Shown here: positions 20,997-32,686 of the stretch, piece by piece
How positions within the stretch are numbered: position 1 is the first letter of the stretch
Layout of the letters: the number at the start of each line of letters is the position of its first letter
Source of the DNA: Clarkia xantiana subsp. parviflora
Lineage: Eukaryota; Streptophyta; Magnoliopsida; Myrtales; Onagraceae
Direction: 5' to 3'
NCBI GenBank assembly: GCA_036873135.1
Contig: JAPTYO010000010.1
Span: 12,124,134-12,188,133 of the forward strand
Length of the DNA: 64,000 bases
The notes under the pieces: model-generated
Told to the model about the DNA's origin: nothing
The model's input: only the letters and a program-made list of their open reading frames with translations
The model's database searches: none
Translations under genes and position numbers: made by a program

Positions 20997-23900
20997 CTAG
21001 CCACTAACCCCGCGCACCGCGCGGGGAAATTCTAAATAAAATTTAAACTAAGAAAAATTAAGTTATTTTAATTTTTTGAAAATGCAATGTTATTTAGAAA
21101 AAATATATTATATTTTTTGGATATAAATTAATTAATATTAATACATTAGTTTATTTGAAGTATTTAATACTAATTATTATTTAAAATATCTCATAATAGT
21201 GAAATAATCAACATTATATATAATTTTTATAAGACTATAACTAATATATAAAAGAAAAACCAAGGTAAGAAAATTGTGTTTAGCATTAAAAAGAAGTTTT
21301 ACAAAAATAAAAACGTTGAAATTAGATTTGAAAAATTGCATAGATATATAAGGGAATCCAATGCATTCCCCTCTAGGATGCAAATTTAGGGTGAATGGTG
21401 GATTAATGCAACATGAGTGTCTTTAGACTTTAGTTTATATGATTTCTTTAGATTTATTTATGTTTAATAATTATTTATTTTTCTATATATATTAACAAAT
21501 ACTTTAGAAAATTAATATGATTTTATCGGTAGTTATTTGAGTATGGCATAAAATAATTTATCAATTAAATAATTTGCAGTAATAACTTATATATTTTTCT
21601 TAGTAACACTATTTAGTAATATGGTTCGATAATGTAAAGAGATATTGTTTTTCTACAACATAAACTACTCTCGATAAAACTCAAATTTCTAGCTTCATAA
21701 AATTTGATTATTAGTCAATGGCCTTTTCAACATAACTTTATTTTAATAAGAGACTACATATATAAAGAATATGTAGAGCAAAATATATATTACGGTACAT
21801 AATTTTAAATAAAAAAATAATTGGTCAAGGTACATAATAATTCAAGATTCGTATATTTACATAATATGTAACTATATAGTAAATGTAGAAATTTAAAGAA
21901 ATCTAAATTTAGAATAAATTATATGATGATATAAAGATTATAATCACACCAATGTCATTTACTTAGTATTGGCAACTATGTCAAAATTAGTTAAAGAAGG
22001 CTCTGATTCTACAATAATTTAAGTAACATATAAATTAGTATCTGATAGGCCACATTAAAATAAAGTTACTAAGAATTTGGATAAGTATTTGAAGGATATG
22101 ACTTACGAATAGGTCAATGGTGCACCGATCATTTTGTAATAACTTCCAAACATCCAGCAGCCCTAATAAGTTAGGCTTATTAGTTCAATGTCCACGGAAT
22201 CAAGCTTGATAACTACAACACTTGATTGTAAAAGAAGAATATTATTAAATCGGTTAAAATGGTAAATATAGAAATGTATATATAGCTGGTATAAATTTAT
22301 ATTATTTTCTAAATAATAATATTATATGCATTTGTAATATTTTTGAATATCATATAATATACCAATAGTTCATGGCCGTGCTTTTCGTGTGCTTTTCCTT
22401 ATATCACAATATTTTGTTAATTATTTGTAAATAAATTTACAGATATATGATTAAATTAGAAAAAAAAAATGTTGGGGAAAAGTTTTTAATTAAAAAAATA
22501 CTTTAGTGCACACAAAATTTATTTATTTTTAATAAATCGATCGAGTAAATCTCACCAATATTGCTAGTGTCCTTTTGAAAACTCTCACCCCCTTACGGCC
22601 CCTAGCAACTCTGGTAGAGACTCGCGATGACTCCACCTAGCATAAAAACATTGAATAGTTAGATTTAATGAGGAAATACTTTATTATAAAGATAATAAAA
22701 AAATATCATGCATGAACAACTACGAACTACCCATCCAATGAAAGGCTGAGAGGTATTTGGCTACGTTGTTGGAGAAGGTAGCTAACGATCGACCATGGAT
22801 GAATGATAACATTGATTTCCTGAGTACGGCCGTCTTCATCCGAGTCTAACTTCGATTGGAATGTTTTATCATTGTAAGCTGCTTGGTGTTGTTGCAGTAA
22901 TGAATTGCGCGATACCTCCATAAACTGTGGCGTGAAAAACAAAAGTGCAATTAATAAAAACGACACAAATAAGTTACAAATATGTACAATAAAACTATAA
23001 AAATAATAACTAATAACTACAATCGTTAGAATATACATTAAATTATTCACCTCGATTGCAACATAAATGGTAATCTTTCACAGTTTTATGATTTTCATCC
23101 TCCACCTCGATCGCAATTTGGATGGTTGTATAGTTTAAACTGTAATATAGGTGACTTAAGTCACATAAAATCAGTTCAAATAATTATTATAATAAAAATA
23201 TATTAAATTTAAATGAACTTGAAATAACCAAATCCTCTAATATATCAACTAAAATCAGTAAAGAACTCTCACCTCACTAAATTGCCAAAACGTGGATGGG
23301 TTTTAAGTTTTAAATTTCGCCCTCCTATATATATTGTATCATAATTCATAAACACTAATAATATATTATGCATAATATATATAATGATAATATTATTCCT
23401 AATTATATAATATGTAGGTTGCCAATAATAAATTATGTAGAATATATATAAAATAATATTATGCACAATATGTATAAAGATAATATTGTTCCTAATTCTA
23501 GTATATGTAGATTACGTTATATACATGTAAACTAAATGTAATATATATTTTCTAATTCTTTTAATACTTTCTATAATTATTTTAGTATATATATTTCTCA
23601 TATTTTCTGTGTATAATATATACTATAAATGTTTATACATATATATTTAGATTCTAAATTTTATGAATTTTCAAATATATTTGGTTCATTTACACGTTTT
23701 CTTTGTATATTATTATAACATCAATGTTTCTTATAAATATATATTTTTATTTTCATGATTTTTTAATACTCTACATATTTATATATATGTTTTATATTAT
23801 CTACTGAAATAAGCATGCAGACATTTAGATTTTTAGATAGATAATAGATATAATAGAAAATAAATCTACTATATTATATTATATGTTTTATTATATCATA

Positions 23901-24315
23901 AAGGTTCGTGAATTTTTTCTGTCACGTGGTCTTGATTTAGCATAAATAAAGTACGATGGACGTTTTATATTATTTTTTACTTAGTTACCAAATTGCTAAC
24001 TAAGTTTTCCTTAAACGTGTAATTTCTTGTTTATTAGTTGTTTTAGTTATATTATATTATATTGTGTGCTTACGTGGCGGCTTATGGTCTTCCGGAACCA
24101 AACTGTATAGATTTACTATTTAAAATGAAACTTTTAATTATTTTGTTTCTTTAAATTGCGTAGAGACCAAATTAGGAGATAAAAATACTTCTTAATTTTC
24201 AATCAACCAATATTATGTATCTAAATTTAGAGAACCCAGATTAAATAGGAAACGATGACTGCGTGGACTGTCCACGTGTCGGCAAGAGGGCTTCCGATAC
24301 CGAATTAATATAATA
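20997..24315 (-). mobile_element. Helitron A (outer element), interrupted near its 5' end by Helitron B
   Basis: Read on the minus strand, the 3' end is a GC hairpin (CCCCGCGC/GCGCGGGG) followed by TTAGTGGCTAG, ending CTAG at 20997 and followed by T, the standard Helitron 3' structure. The 5' end reads TATTATATTAATTCGG at 24315; its first seven bases, TCTACTA, lie at 27463-27469 on the far side of Helitron B. The outer flanks are A (27470) and T (20996 complement), as expected for insertion between A and T. There is no RepHel frame, so it is non-autonomous. The minus-strand frame at 22727-23050 covers an unrecognised, less AT-rich stretch (22740-22925) that might be captured host DNA. Confidence 0.85.
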
Positions 24316-25527
24316 CTAGCTACTAACCCCGCGAACCGCGCGGGTTAAAAGTTTAAAATACCGATATAAGTATATTTCAATTTGTTTTTAAAAAATATAT
24401 ATGTTTTGAAGAATATACACAAATTATTATACAATACTATATATGTTATATTACAAATACAATTGTATAATTATAATTATAAAAATAAAAATATCATAAC
24501 TCTTGAAAAATAATATTTTAAGCTATTATGATTGTTTTGGCAAAATTGAAGTAATCATGTTTAAATATTATCTTGGGAAAAAATTGTATAAATATGATGT
24601 ATTAAAATCATGAAGCTTCAAATATTTTGTTTTTTTTTTCTTACTATATTGTTGAAATTATTATTGGACCTTAGTTGGTACAATAAAGTCGAGATTAATT
24701 TGAGTTTCTTTGTCCTTGCTTTTAAGTTTGCATTATTTAAAAGAATAGTATGCATCTATTTACAAAGAACGGTCTTTCATATAAGTATAAGTTGCTAATA
24801 ACTAAATTATCCAAGACCTTAGTTAGTACAATAAGGTCGAGATTAATTTGAGTTTCTTTGTTCTTGCTTTTAAGTTGCATTATTTAAAAGAATAGTATGC
24901 ATCTATTTACAAAGAATAGTCTTTCATATAATTATAAGTTGCTAATAACTAAATCATCCAAGATATTTGGCAAAAAAAAAAAATTATCCAAGATAAAAAT
25001 AAAAACATTGCGCAAAATTAAAATATCTCAATACTTTAGGAAGCAATATGAAAAATACATACTTCAAATTGCACACACGTATAATACATTTTTGACACTA
25101 AAAATACATTTTTTACTAAACCATATAATCATTACTTAATACAAAAAGTGACTAATGGTGAACTTTTGACTACCTTTCAATTAGCGGAAGATAACTAATC
25201 AAGACTTGACTTTCTCAATGTGGACACGGATCTTATTTTGTTGTAGACTTTATATTTCCTATAAAAAAAAAATATAAAGTGTTACATATCATGTACACGA
25301 GTCTTGATTTATTGTAGAATCCAAATTTCCAAAAAAAAAAAAAACATATATCATGTTGTGTTATATATATTGTTAAGAGAATAATGTCGAATTATCTTAT
25401 TAATTACAATTACATCCACGATAATGATTTATTGAACTCGTAGCTGCTCAAATTGGTCCGCACTTATTGACTGGTTTTCATTGGATGATTCACCAATCCT
25501 CAGCATAGCACCTGCAAACATCCTCAT

Positions 25528-25565
<38 letters not shown>

Positions 25566-25679
25566 GAAGGGACACTTGGTATAGAGGGCCACGGTACTCT
25601 TCCACATAAGGCGCTTTCCTGTAAGCACACTCAAACTGCTATGCATATGAAATGATTCCAGCATTGTAGTGAGAAATCA

Positions 25680-26161
25680 AACTAAAACCTGAAGGAGCAC
25701 CTGAAACCATCATCACCAAATCCTCATATCTCACGCCGAGGGCACCCAATTTCTCGAAGTTCTCCATCTCCTTGGCATTGAAGATCAGTTGTTGTTGCTG
25801 AAGCGGCACAAGCGTCTGCAAACACGAATATCAAAAGACGCAACTTCAATACATAAAACTCGACAAACGAATGACGACGATTTTGCATAATGAAGCGATT
25901 AGGTGAAACAATAGCTCGTAGAAAGAGATATAAGATCTAACCTCCACCTCAAGCAGAGCCTTGACGTTTTCCACATGCACTCAACCATGAATCGCCTAAG
26001 TCTAACAATTCAACTGCATTTGCATGCGTAGAAGAACAAAACATTAATGCTTATAGTTGGACCAATTTAGGGTATTTGAAATCAGAATGGAGTACTGTTT
26101 CTTGGGGATCGACATCCAATAAGATGATCTGCTCATCGGCGGTCAGTACGGTGATCTTCAT
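25680..26161 (-). pseudogene. DDI1-like: DDI1-like gene fragment (ubiquitin-like domain) captured in Helitron B
   Basis: Three exon pieces are readable: 26093-26161 (MKITVLTADEQIILLDVDPQ, then ETV), 25942-25974 (VENVKALLEVE) and 25815 down to about 25680 (TLVPLQQQQLIFNAKEMENF, then EKLGALGVRYEDLVMMVS). Together they match the N-terminal ubiquitin-like domain of plant DNA-damage-inducible protein 1, a shuttle factor of the ubiquitin-proteasome system. The aspartyl-protease and UBA regions are absent. The acceptor before the second piece reads GTGCAT in place of an AG, so normal splicing looks lost. Upstream sequence to about 26300 may be captured 5' leader. Confidence 0.8.
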
Positions 26162-26716
26162 CCTATCTGTTCTAGCTTCCTCAATTCTTTCACCGTCGTC
26201 TATGGATTCCGAAAATTGTTGACCGAAATGGCGCCCTGAACCTTCATTCTTATACTTTCTGGGTTCTCCGTTTTGACTCGACGGCAATGACATCATATGC
26301 GACTATTTTTAAGGAGGCCTGTAAACTCAGGAGCAGCAGATCGGGTCACCGGGAGTATATTTATTGAAAAAAAAAACGAAGAGAACAAAAAAGTGGATAA
26401 TGATGTCAACCGCCCATGCGAAGAAGAGGTGTTGCTCGTTGACTATAGGAGCGTGATAGAGCTAGCTGTGACATAATATATTCCATGGTGTATAGGGTTT
26501 ATGTAGGAAACACTATATATACACAACCCTATAATACGTATATAACCCCATTGTATATATATGTAATATATAGTTTCGATTTTTTGTGTTTTACTTTCTT
26601 AAGTAAAATAAGTAGTCTAAGTATTATTGGATTCATGGTGATGAGATCGGCTGTGTATAATGTATATTAATTCCTTTATTATTTTTTTTGGCCGATAATT
26701 AGTTCCTTTATTTAGT

Positions 26717-27461
26717 TATGTATATACATTATACATATATAATATAATATAATATAATATTATTTTATATAACGTTACATCTATTTAGGCATATATATTT
26801 ATTGTCATTCCTTATTAATTAATGCTTACGTGGCGGCCTATGGTCTTCCGGAACCAAACTGTATAGATTTACTATTTAAAAGGAAATTTTTAATTAATTT
26901 GTTTCTTTAAATTGCACATAGACCAAAATAGGAGATAAAAATACTTCTTAATTTTCAACCATTCAATATTATGTATCTAAATTTAGAGAACCCCTATTAA
27001 ATGCCGATTAAATTAGGAAATGCTGACTGGACAAACTGTATACGTGTCGGTCAGAGGGCTTCCGATGCCGAATTAATATAATATAGTAGATATGTATATA
27101 CATTATACATATATAATATAATATAATATAATATTATTTTATATAACGTTACATCTATTTAGGATATATATTTATTGTCATTCCTTATTAATTACTGCTT
27201 ACGTGGCGGCCTATGGTCTTCCGGAACCAAACTGTATAGATTTACTATTTAAAAGGAAATTTTTAATTAATTTGTTTCTTTAAATTGCACATAGACCAAA
27301 ATAGGAGATAAAAATACTTCTTAATTTTCAACCATTCAATATTATGTATCTAAATTTAGAGAACCCCTATTAAATGCCGATTAAATTAGGAAATGCTGAC
27401 TGGACAAACTGTATACGTGTCGGTCAGAGGCTTCCGATGCCGAATTAATATAATATAGTAG
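26717..27461 (-). repeat. Tandem duplication of the 5' end of Helitron B (2 x about 372 bp)
   Basis: Units 26717-27090 and 27091-27461 are nearly identical. Each contains TATGTATATACATTATACAT, the phrase 'ggcggcctatggtcttccgg' and the terminal motif 'aattaatataatatagtaga'. They differ by a few indels (for example 'ttaggcatatat' against 'ttaggatatat'). Helitron B therefore has two possible 5' termini. Confidence 0.9.
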
Positions 27462-27469
27462 ATAGTAGA

Positions 27470-27599
27470 TAAGATAAAAAGAAACAAATGAAAACAATTT
27501 GTCTAAAACCCTATCACTCGCCACTCGGTTCAAGGGGATAAATAAAACTCATAAACCCCCAACTTCATCTTCTCTTCTCTTCTCCTCCACTTCACTGCA
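27470..27599 (+). promoter_or_regulatory. Promoter and leader of the zinc-finger gene, next to the Helitron 5' end
   Basis: Only about 130 bases lie between the end of Helitron A (27469) and the first ATG of the zinc-finger gene. They include GATAAATAAAAC (27536-27547), a possible TATA-like box, and a CT-rich leader (27563-27595). The equivalent DNA is copied at 14153-14226. Sequence further upstream is Helitron, so distal promoter elements may now be Helitron-derived. Confidence 0.45.
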
Positions 27600-30500
27600 T
27601 TGTCCAATATCCATGGCCGCGTGTTAATTCGCAGTTCAAAGATGTCAGCTTCGAAGCTCTGCCTCTTCGGAACCGGACTTCTCCGCTCCCACAGACCCCT
27701 CGCTGCTCGCCCTCCGGTCATCCTCACAAAAACCTTCGTTCCTCAGCTTCTCCAGTTCCGTCCCTTGTGTTCATCCGTTGCGGTCGAAACTCTCAGCTCC
27801 CAATCTGCAGAATCACCGCAGCAGCAGCTCGTTCACCACCCATGGCCCGAATGGGTGACCTTCGTGGACAATCTGATGACAAAGAGTTACTTGATCGGAG
27901 GGTCCCCTCCGGCGAGTGGCGGCGAAGATGGTGACGCCAAAGCCGGTCAATTTTACAACAATATGAATTTACTCAAGGATCCGTGTGTCAGTTTCGCGCG
28001 TGACCGATACGACCTTTTCAAGTAAGGCTCTTGAACTGTTCCGGATTGATCTAATTTGTACATTTTCGGGAAGCATGAGCGATGTAGATAGTAGATTAAA
28101 TGGAGGAATGAGAAGCAAAGATGAACTTAAATCTGAATCCGTGGTTAGGTTTGGATCTTAATAAGCTTTTTGTGTTGCAGATCCTTGTCTTTAGAAGACA
28201 TCCAGGCAGTGGTTGAGTGTGGGTGCCCTAATCTTTTGAGAAAAGCAGTTAACTCATCAAAAAGGCTGAGAGCGTTTCTGAAGCTTGATGAAGAAGATGT
28301 ATATGTTTTCTGCTCTTTCTTTTCTTTAAGTGTTTCACAGATAAAAGGAGTTCTGATTTTCTCATGGACACTATAGATGTTTCAAAAGGTCTATCAATAT
28401 TTTTCTGTGAAATGGAGGGTACCATCCTTTTGTGTTATTAATGATAAGTCTTATCTTCTAACATTTAGAAGAAAAAAATAGAACTTCCTGAAAGTTATGG
28501 GTAGAGCTTGAAAATGTTGCACATCTCTAATAATTGCCAAAACTCTTCCGTAGTTAATATGTTACGTGTCTGATATGGCCTTGAAATATCTGATGAGGCA
28601 CTTTGATTGTCTAATGTTCATTTCATAAAATTATTGACATCAATGTCTGATATCGAAGTCCTGTTTTCCAGGTTTGTGCCTCTTGCAATCTTCGAGATTC
28701 CTGTGACAGGGCTTATGTACTGCTCCAGGAATCTGAAGCTACAGCTCGTACTGTAGATGTTGTACGTATACTCTTGGCCTATGCATTGGATCCGCTAGTT
28801 ATTAAAGGGGACCAGAAACGTCCAGGTAGAGAGTTGGCTGAACAGTCTGCAAGGAAGCTCCTTGCGAAGTTGGTTGAGCTGAGCGAGGCATCATCTGCAC
28901 CCGCACTTCCAAAACCTATTTTAGAAGCTACCAGCTCGAAGGAAAAACCTTCCAGGTCAAAGGATAGGAAGGAAAGGAAGAATCAAGCAGTAATGGTTGA
29001 AAGGAGAGGTGATTGGACGTGCCCAAAGTAAGAACTCCTGATGCTTGTCCATTTTAGATCACTCCATCAGTTTTATATTTCAGATGATTACATCAGTGTC
29101 TTTTTTACATCAATGGAGGAGAATGCATATTGCTGCTCCCTATGATACTAAAATATTTTGTTGAGTCAAGTGAAACTAGTTTTTTAGCCAAAAAAAAAAA
29201 GATCAACTCAAGAAAAGTATCTACACTGCTCAAGTCGTCGTTCATTTAACCATTTAGGTTTTTGTTTTTATCTGTAAGTATTCTGACTTTTCCTTGACTT
29301 TAAATCCGGAGGAAGAAAACTTATTTCATGTTTTTATCTTGGAAAAAGGAAATGAAATTCATACTTTGAAACTACAGTGTGGCAACTCTTGCTATGAGAA
29401 CACTTGGTACTTTCTTCTGCTGCTCTTAACAGAGGCATGTTTCTTAAATTTCTCATCATGCTCTACACTTTGTTGGTGTCCAAATATTGCAGATGCCACT
29501 TTTCGAATTTCGCGAAAAATAATGTATGTCGGAAGTGTAATGAGGGTTGTCCTAGTCCTACACAAGCTGTTGGAGAGGAAGTTGAATTACCTAAAGGAGA
29601 TTGGATCTGCTCCGAGTAAGTCTCTTGGTCAATAGATCTTCTCAATAGGATATTTATCTTGTTATATTATTGCCAATAGCATGGATGGAGAAAAATATTT
29701 GATGATAGTTGTGGTACAATTATTTTCAGATTAGCTTGTCCCTGCAAACTGCTTTCATTTGCATGTCTTTAACATGGATTTAGACTTCACTTTAATCTTA
29801 ACACTCTGAGATATGCACAGTGGAGCAGATGTGTGACGTGGGCTCTAAAATATAAAATCTTCTATCCATGTTAGTACAACCACGAGCTTACACCAGATGA
29901 GTATAAATCAAACAGAAAAAGTGTAGGTGATGGTCCTGGTGGAATCCAGTTTGTATAAACCATCGCGATCCTTCAAATCCATTGTGATCCTTCAATCGTA
30001 ATGTTTATTTAGGGGCTAAATAACCAACTTTGATATTTATCAATACATTCTTCTTTGTGAAACAATCTGCTGAGTTTTGCCTTTTATTTTCCTTTTCAAA
30101 CGCATCCTTGTTATTTTTCATGTTAATGGCATTATCCGAAACATTTCAACTGTCCCTCTTCCATTTACTTAACTACTCCATTCCGGAGTTGTCATTTTTT
30201 TTTTTAATTGTAAGGCACCATGCAAGATTTACATGTTCCTCAGTTGTTATTAAAACTGAACTCCCACTCGACTGTTCTGATTGGTCTCATCCGTTTTTAT
30301 TTGTTTTTCAGCTGTCATTTTGTGAATTTTTCTAGAAATGTAGAATGCATGAAGTGCCAAGCGCCCGGCCCAGAGAAACCCAAGATAGAAATGAAGCCAG
30401 GGGACTGGGAGTGCCATGAGTGAGTTCTTCTTCTTTTATTTAGTGGACAAGGTTTTATTTAGCTTGCCATTTCGGTACAAGATTTCTGGATAGATTGATC

Positions 30501-32686
30501 TCATCCATGTTTTTTGTGTTGCAGTTGCCAGTTCATAAATTTCTCTAAAAATGCAGTATGCTTGAAATGCCAAGCACAGGGCCCAGAGAAACGCAAGCCA
30601 GAAATGAAGCCAGGCGACTGGAAATGCCAAGAGTAAGTTCTTCTTTTAATTAATGGAGAAATTTATACAGTAGAACTTGTTACATTACAATATCACTGGA
30701 CTTCTAGTAGTAAGCTGTGTGCGTCCATGTACCGGTCATGAGCCAAATTGTAAACGAACAAGTTACTGCACATTTATGTTGATTCAAAGATGAAGTTATG
30801 CGACTCAATGAATTATTACTAACTCCTGTTAAACTGTTTCGTCCCGTTTCCATGAACTACATTACATTTGTTATGTCTGATTGAGGGATATTGTTACATC
30901 TACTGTAAACCGTTGATCATGGTGATTTTGTTTTCCATCCCTTTCTTCCTTTGAAGAATGGTTATAATTTGGCTATAAGACTGGTCTCACCCATGTTTTA
31001 TCTGTGTTGCAGCTGCCAGTTTGTGAATTTCTCTAGAAATGCACAATGCTTGAAGTGCCAAGCGCCCGGCCCAGAGAAAAGTGGCGCCAAAGTAGAAATG
31101 AAGAAAGGGGACTGGAACTGTGAAAAGTAAGTTATTTTTATTATTCGGCTATTAATTGGTAGTTAGAATCGGTTCTGTTGATCTAGAGTAGTTTGAATGG
31201 ATAATGTTTCTAGACTTTTGAGTTGTGACCATTTTTCCCATCTTTACTATGCGGTTGTAGGAATCAAAATATGAACATCATTCACGCGAATCTAGAAATT
31301 ATTAGTACAAAAGGCAAAATTATGAGAGTTAATTCAATTATGGGGTTAAGAACCTAAAAATAGTATCAATAATATGTCAAGTTGCTAATCACTGTCCCAA
31401 ATTTAAATGTTGATATTCAGTGTCCCAACTATCAAATTTGTTGCTTTTCACTTTTTTCGATTGATTTTGGCGTTAAATTGGCCTTTTAAGCGACAAAAAC
31501 ATGTTTTCCATTTTTTCAAAGTATCAGATTTTGCTCATGGTTTAGGATTATTGTCTGATGCTTAAAAAACATGTTTTTTCCGTCAATTTCAAGAGGAAAA
31601 AGTGAAAATCAAACAATCTGATAGTTGGACACCGATTATCAACATTTGAAATCTGAGACAACGATTAGCAACATGAGCTATTTTTTGGTACTGTTTTTAG
31701 ATTATTAACCCTAAATTGACCACCCTCCTGTAAAACTGGAATGTGCGGTTTGCATGAACATCGAACATTGCAAATGAACTAAACTGAAACATGAATTCAA
31801 AATGCCAAATTTTTATTCTTGCATCGAGGTGCTCTTCACGATGGAGTAGGTTTGGTATCGGGAACAATCTCTACATTAAAGATAGAGGTTGTAAATCCTT
31901 ACAATTCCATATACATGAATGATTATTGAAAAAACTGGCTACTTTGTAGTGATATGCATAGAAAGAATTGAAGCTTTACTCATTGTTTGAAGCTTGTAAC
32001 TGCAGGTGTAGCTACATGAACTTTGCAAAGAATGTCAAATGCTTCCGCTGTGAGGAGCGCCGCCCAAAAAGCCGACCCGGGGATTGGCACTGCCCTAAGT
32101 GAGTTCTCTCTGCCTTTATCTCAGAACTGTAATTTTTCTTTGTTTGAAGAACCTATAAACTGTCTGAAGTTTGTCCTGTAAGATTTTGGTGTCTGAAGTT
32201 TAAATTGTTGATATTAACTGTCTAAAGTTTCAACTGTGTTAAAATTTGCTGTCCCCGTCCAAATTTGTTGTTAAAATTGACAGAACTTGACCCGATAAAA
32301 AATAAATTCCAAAATTGCCCCTAGCTGGGTGGTGGCCGGCCGGAGTAAACATATAGTATAAGGGGTAATTTTGACTTTTCACACTATTCTGTCAAATTTG
32401 ACGGCAAAAATGGACGGAAAACCAAATTTCAACAAAGTTGGAACTTCAGAAAGTCAATATCAATATTTTAAACTTCAGACATCGAAATCTCACATAGTTT
32501 ATCGGTTCTTAACCCTTTTTCTTTTGCACGGTCCAAACCTCTAACTCGGTGACGGGTTCCTGCAGATGCGACTACCTAAATTACGCGGGTAAACTGAAGT
32601 GCGGAAAATGCGATAACAAACTGCCCAAAGGGAAGGAAACTGAGAAAACCGACTACGAAGAGCAGCTATGGAATAGTCCTGTCTAG
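27600..32686 (+). CDS. OZ-type organelle zinc-finger protein with six RanBP2-type fingers
   Basis: Nine exons: 27600-28021, 28181-28298, 28672-29027, 29493-29615, 30312-30419, 30525-30632, 31013-31126, 32006-32098, 32566-32686; about 520 residues. The N-terminus is Ser/Arg/Leu-rich and basic, as in an organelle transit peptide; the second ATG (27642) is an alternative start. A conserved middle region (SLEDIQAVVECGCPNLLRKA, later EDVCASCNLRDSCDRAYVLL) precedes six W-x-C-x2-C-x3-N-x6-C-x2-C fingers (GDWTCPKC, GDWICSDC, GDWECHDC, GDWKCQDC, GDWNCEKC, GDWHCPKC). Members of this family (VAR3/OZ1, OZ2) act in chloroplast RNA editing or mitochondrial splicing; this protein most resembles the Arabidopsis At1g48570/At1g55040 type (from memory). 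Every finger is split by a phase-2 intron before its third residue set. Introns 7 and 8 contain MULE-type MITEs. A broken 5' copy lies at 14153-14640. Confidence 0.93.
31343..31711. mobile_element. MULE-type MITE in intron 7 of the zinc-finger gene
   Basis: Ends are GGGTTAAGAACCTAAAAATA and CTGTTTTTAGATTATTAACCC. The arms are inverted copies ('ttgctaatcactgtccc' with 'acaacgattagcaac'). Same subfamily as 12869-13241. No clean 9-bp duplication is visible, which suggests an older insertion. Confidence 0.78.
32142..32515. mobile_element. MULE-type MITE in intron 8 of the zinc-finger gene
   Basis: Ends GTTTGAAGAACCTATAAACT and AGTTTATCGGTTCTTAACCC form an inverted repeat. Perfect 9-bp direct repeats TTTTTCTTT flank it (32133-32141 and 32516-32524), the target size expected for Mutator-type elements. 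Same subfamily as 8491-8948 and 52390-52561. Confidence 0.88.

Larger units (their letters stand above)
24316..27462 (-). mobile_element. Helitron B (inner element) inserted in Helitron A; carries a DDI1 fragment
   Basis: On the minus strand the 5' end is TCTACTATATTATATTAATT at 27462 and the 3' end is the hairpin GGTTAGTAGCTAG ending CTAG at 24316. The 5' flank is TCTACTA and the 3' flank TATTATATTAATTCGG; joined, they restore Helitron A's 5' end, so B went between the A and T seven bases inside A. Both elements share 5' sequence (for example 'acgtggcggc', 'ggtcttccggaaccaaact'), so they belong to one family. A tandem duplication of about 370 bases repeats the 5' end. The element holds ubiquitin-like exons of a DDI1-type gene in sense orientation, and a direct repeat at 24660-24960 of about 150 bases. 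Confidence 0.87.

Noticed and set aside
22727..23050. 107-codon minus-strand frame as an active gene
   Set aside because: Its first half is AT-rich hydrophobic noise, and it lies inside Helitron A; only the less AT-rich part was kept as a possible captured fragment.
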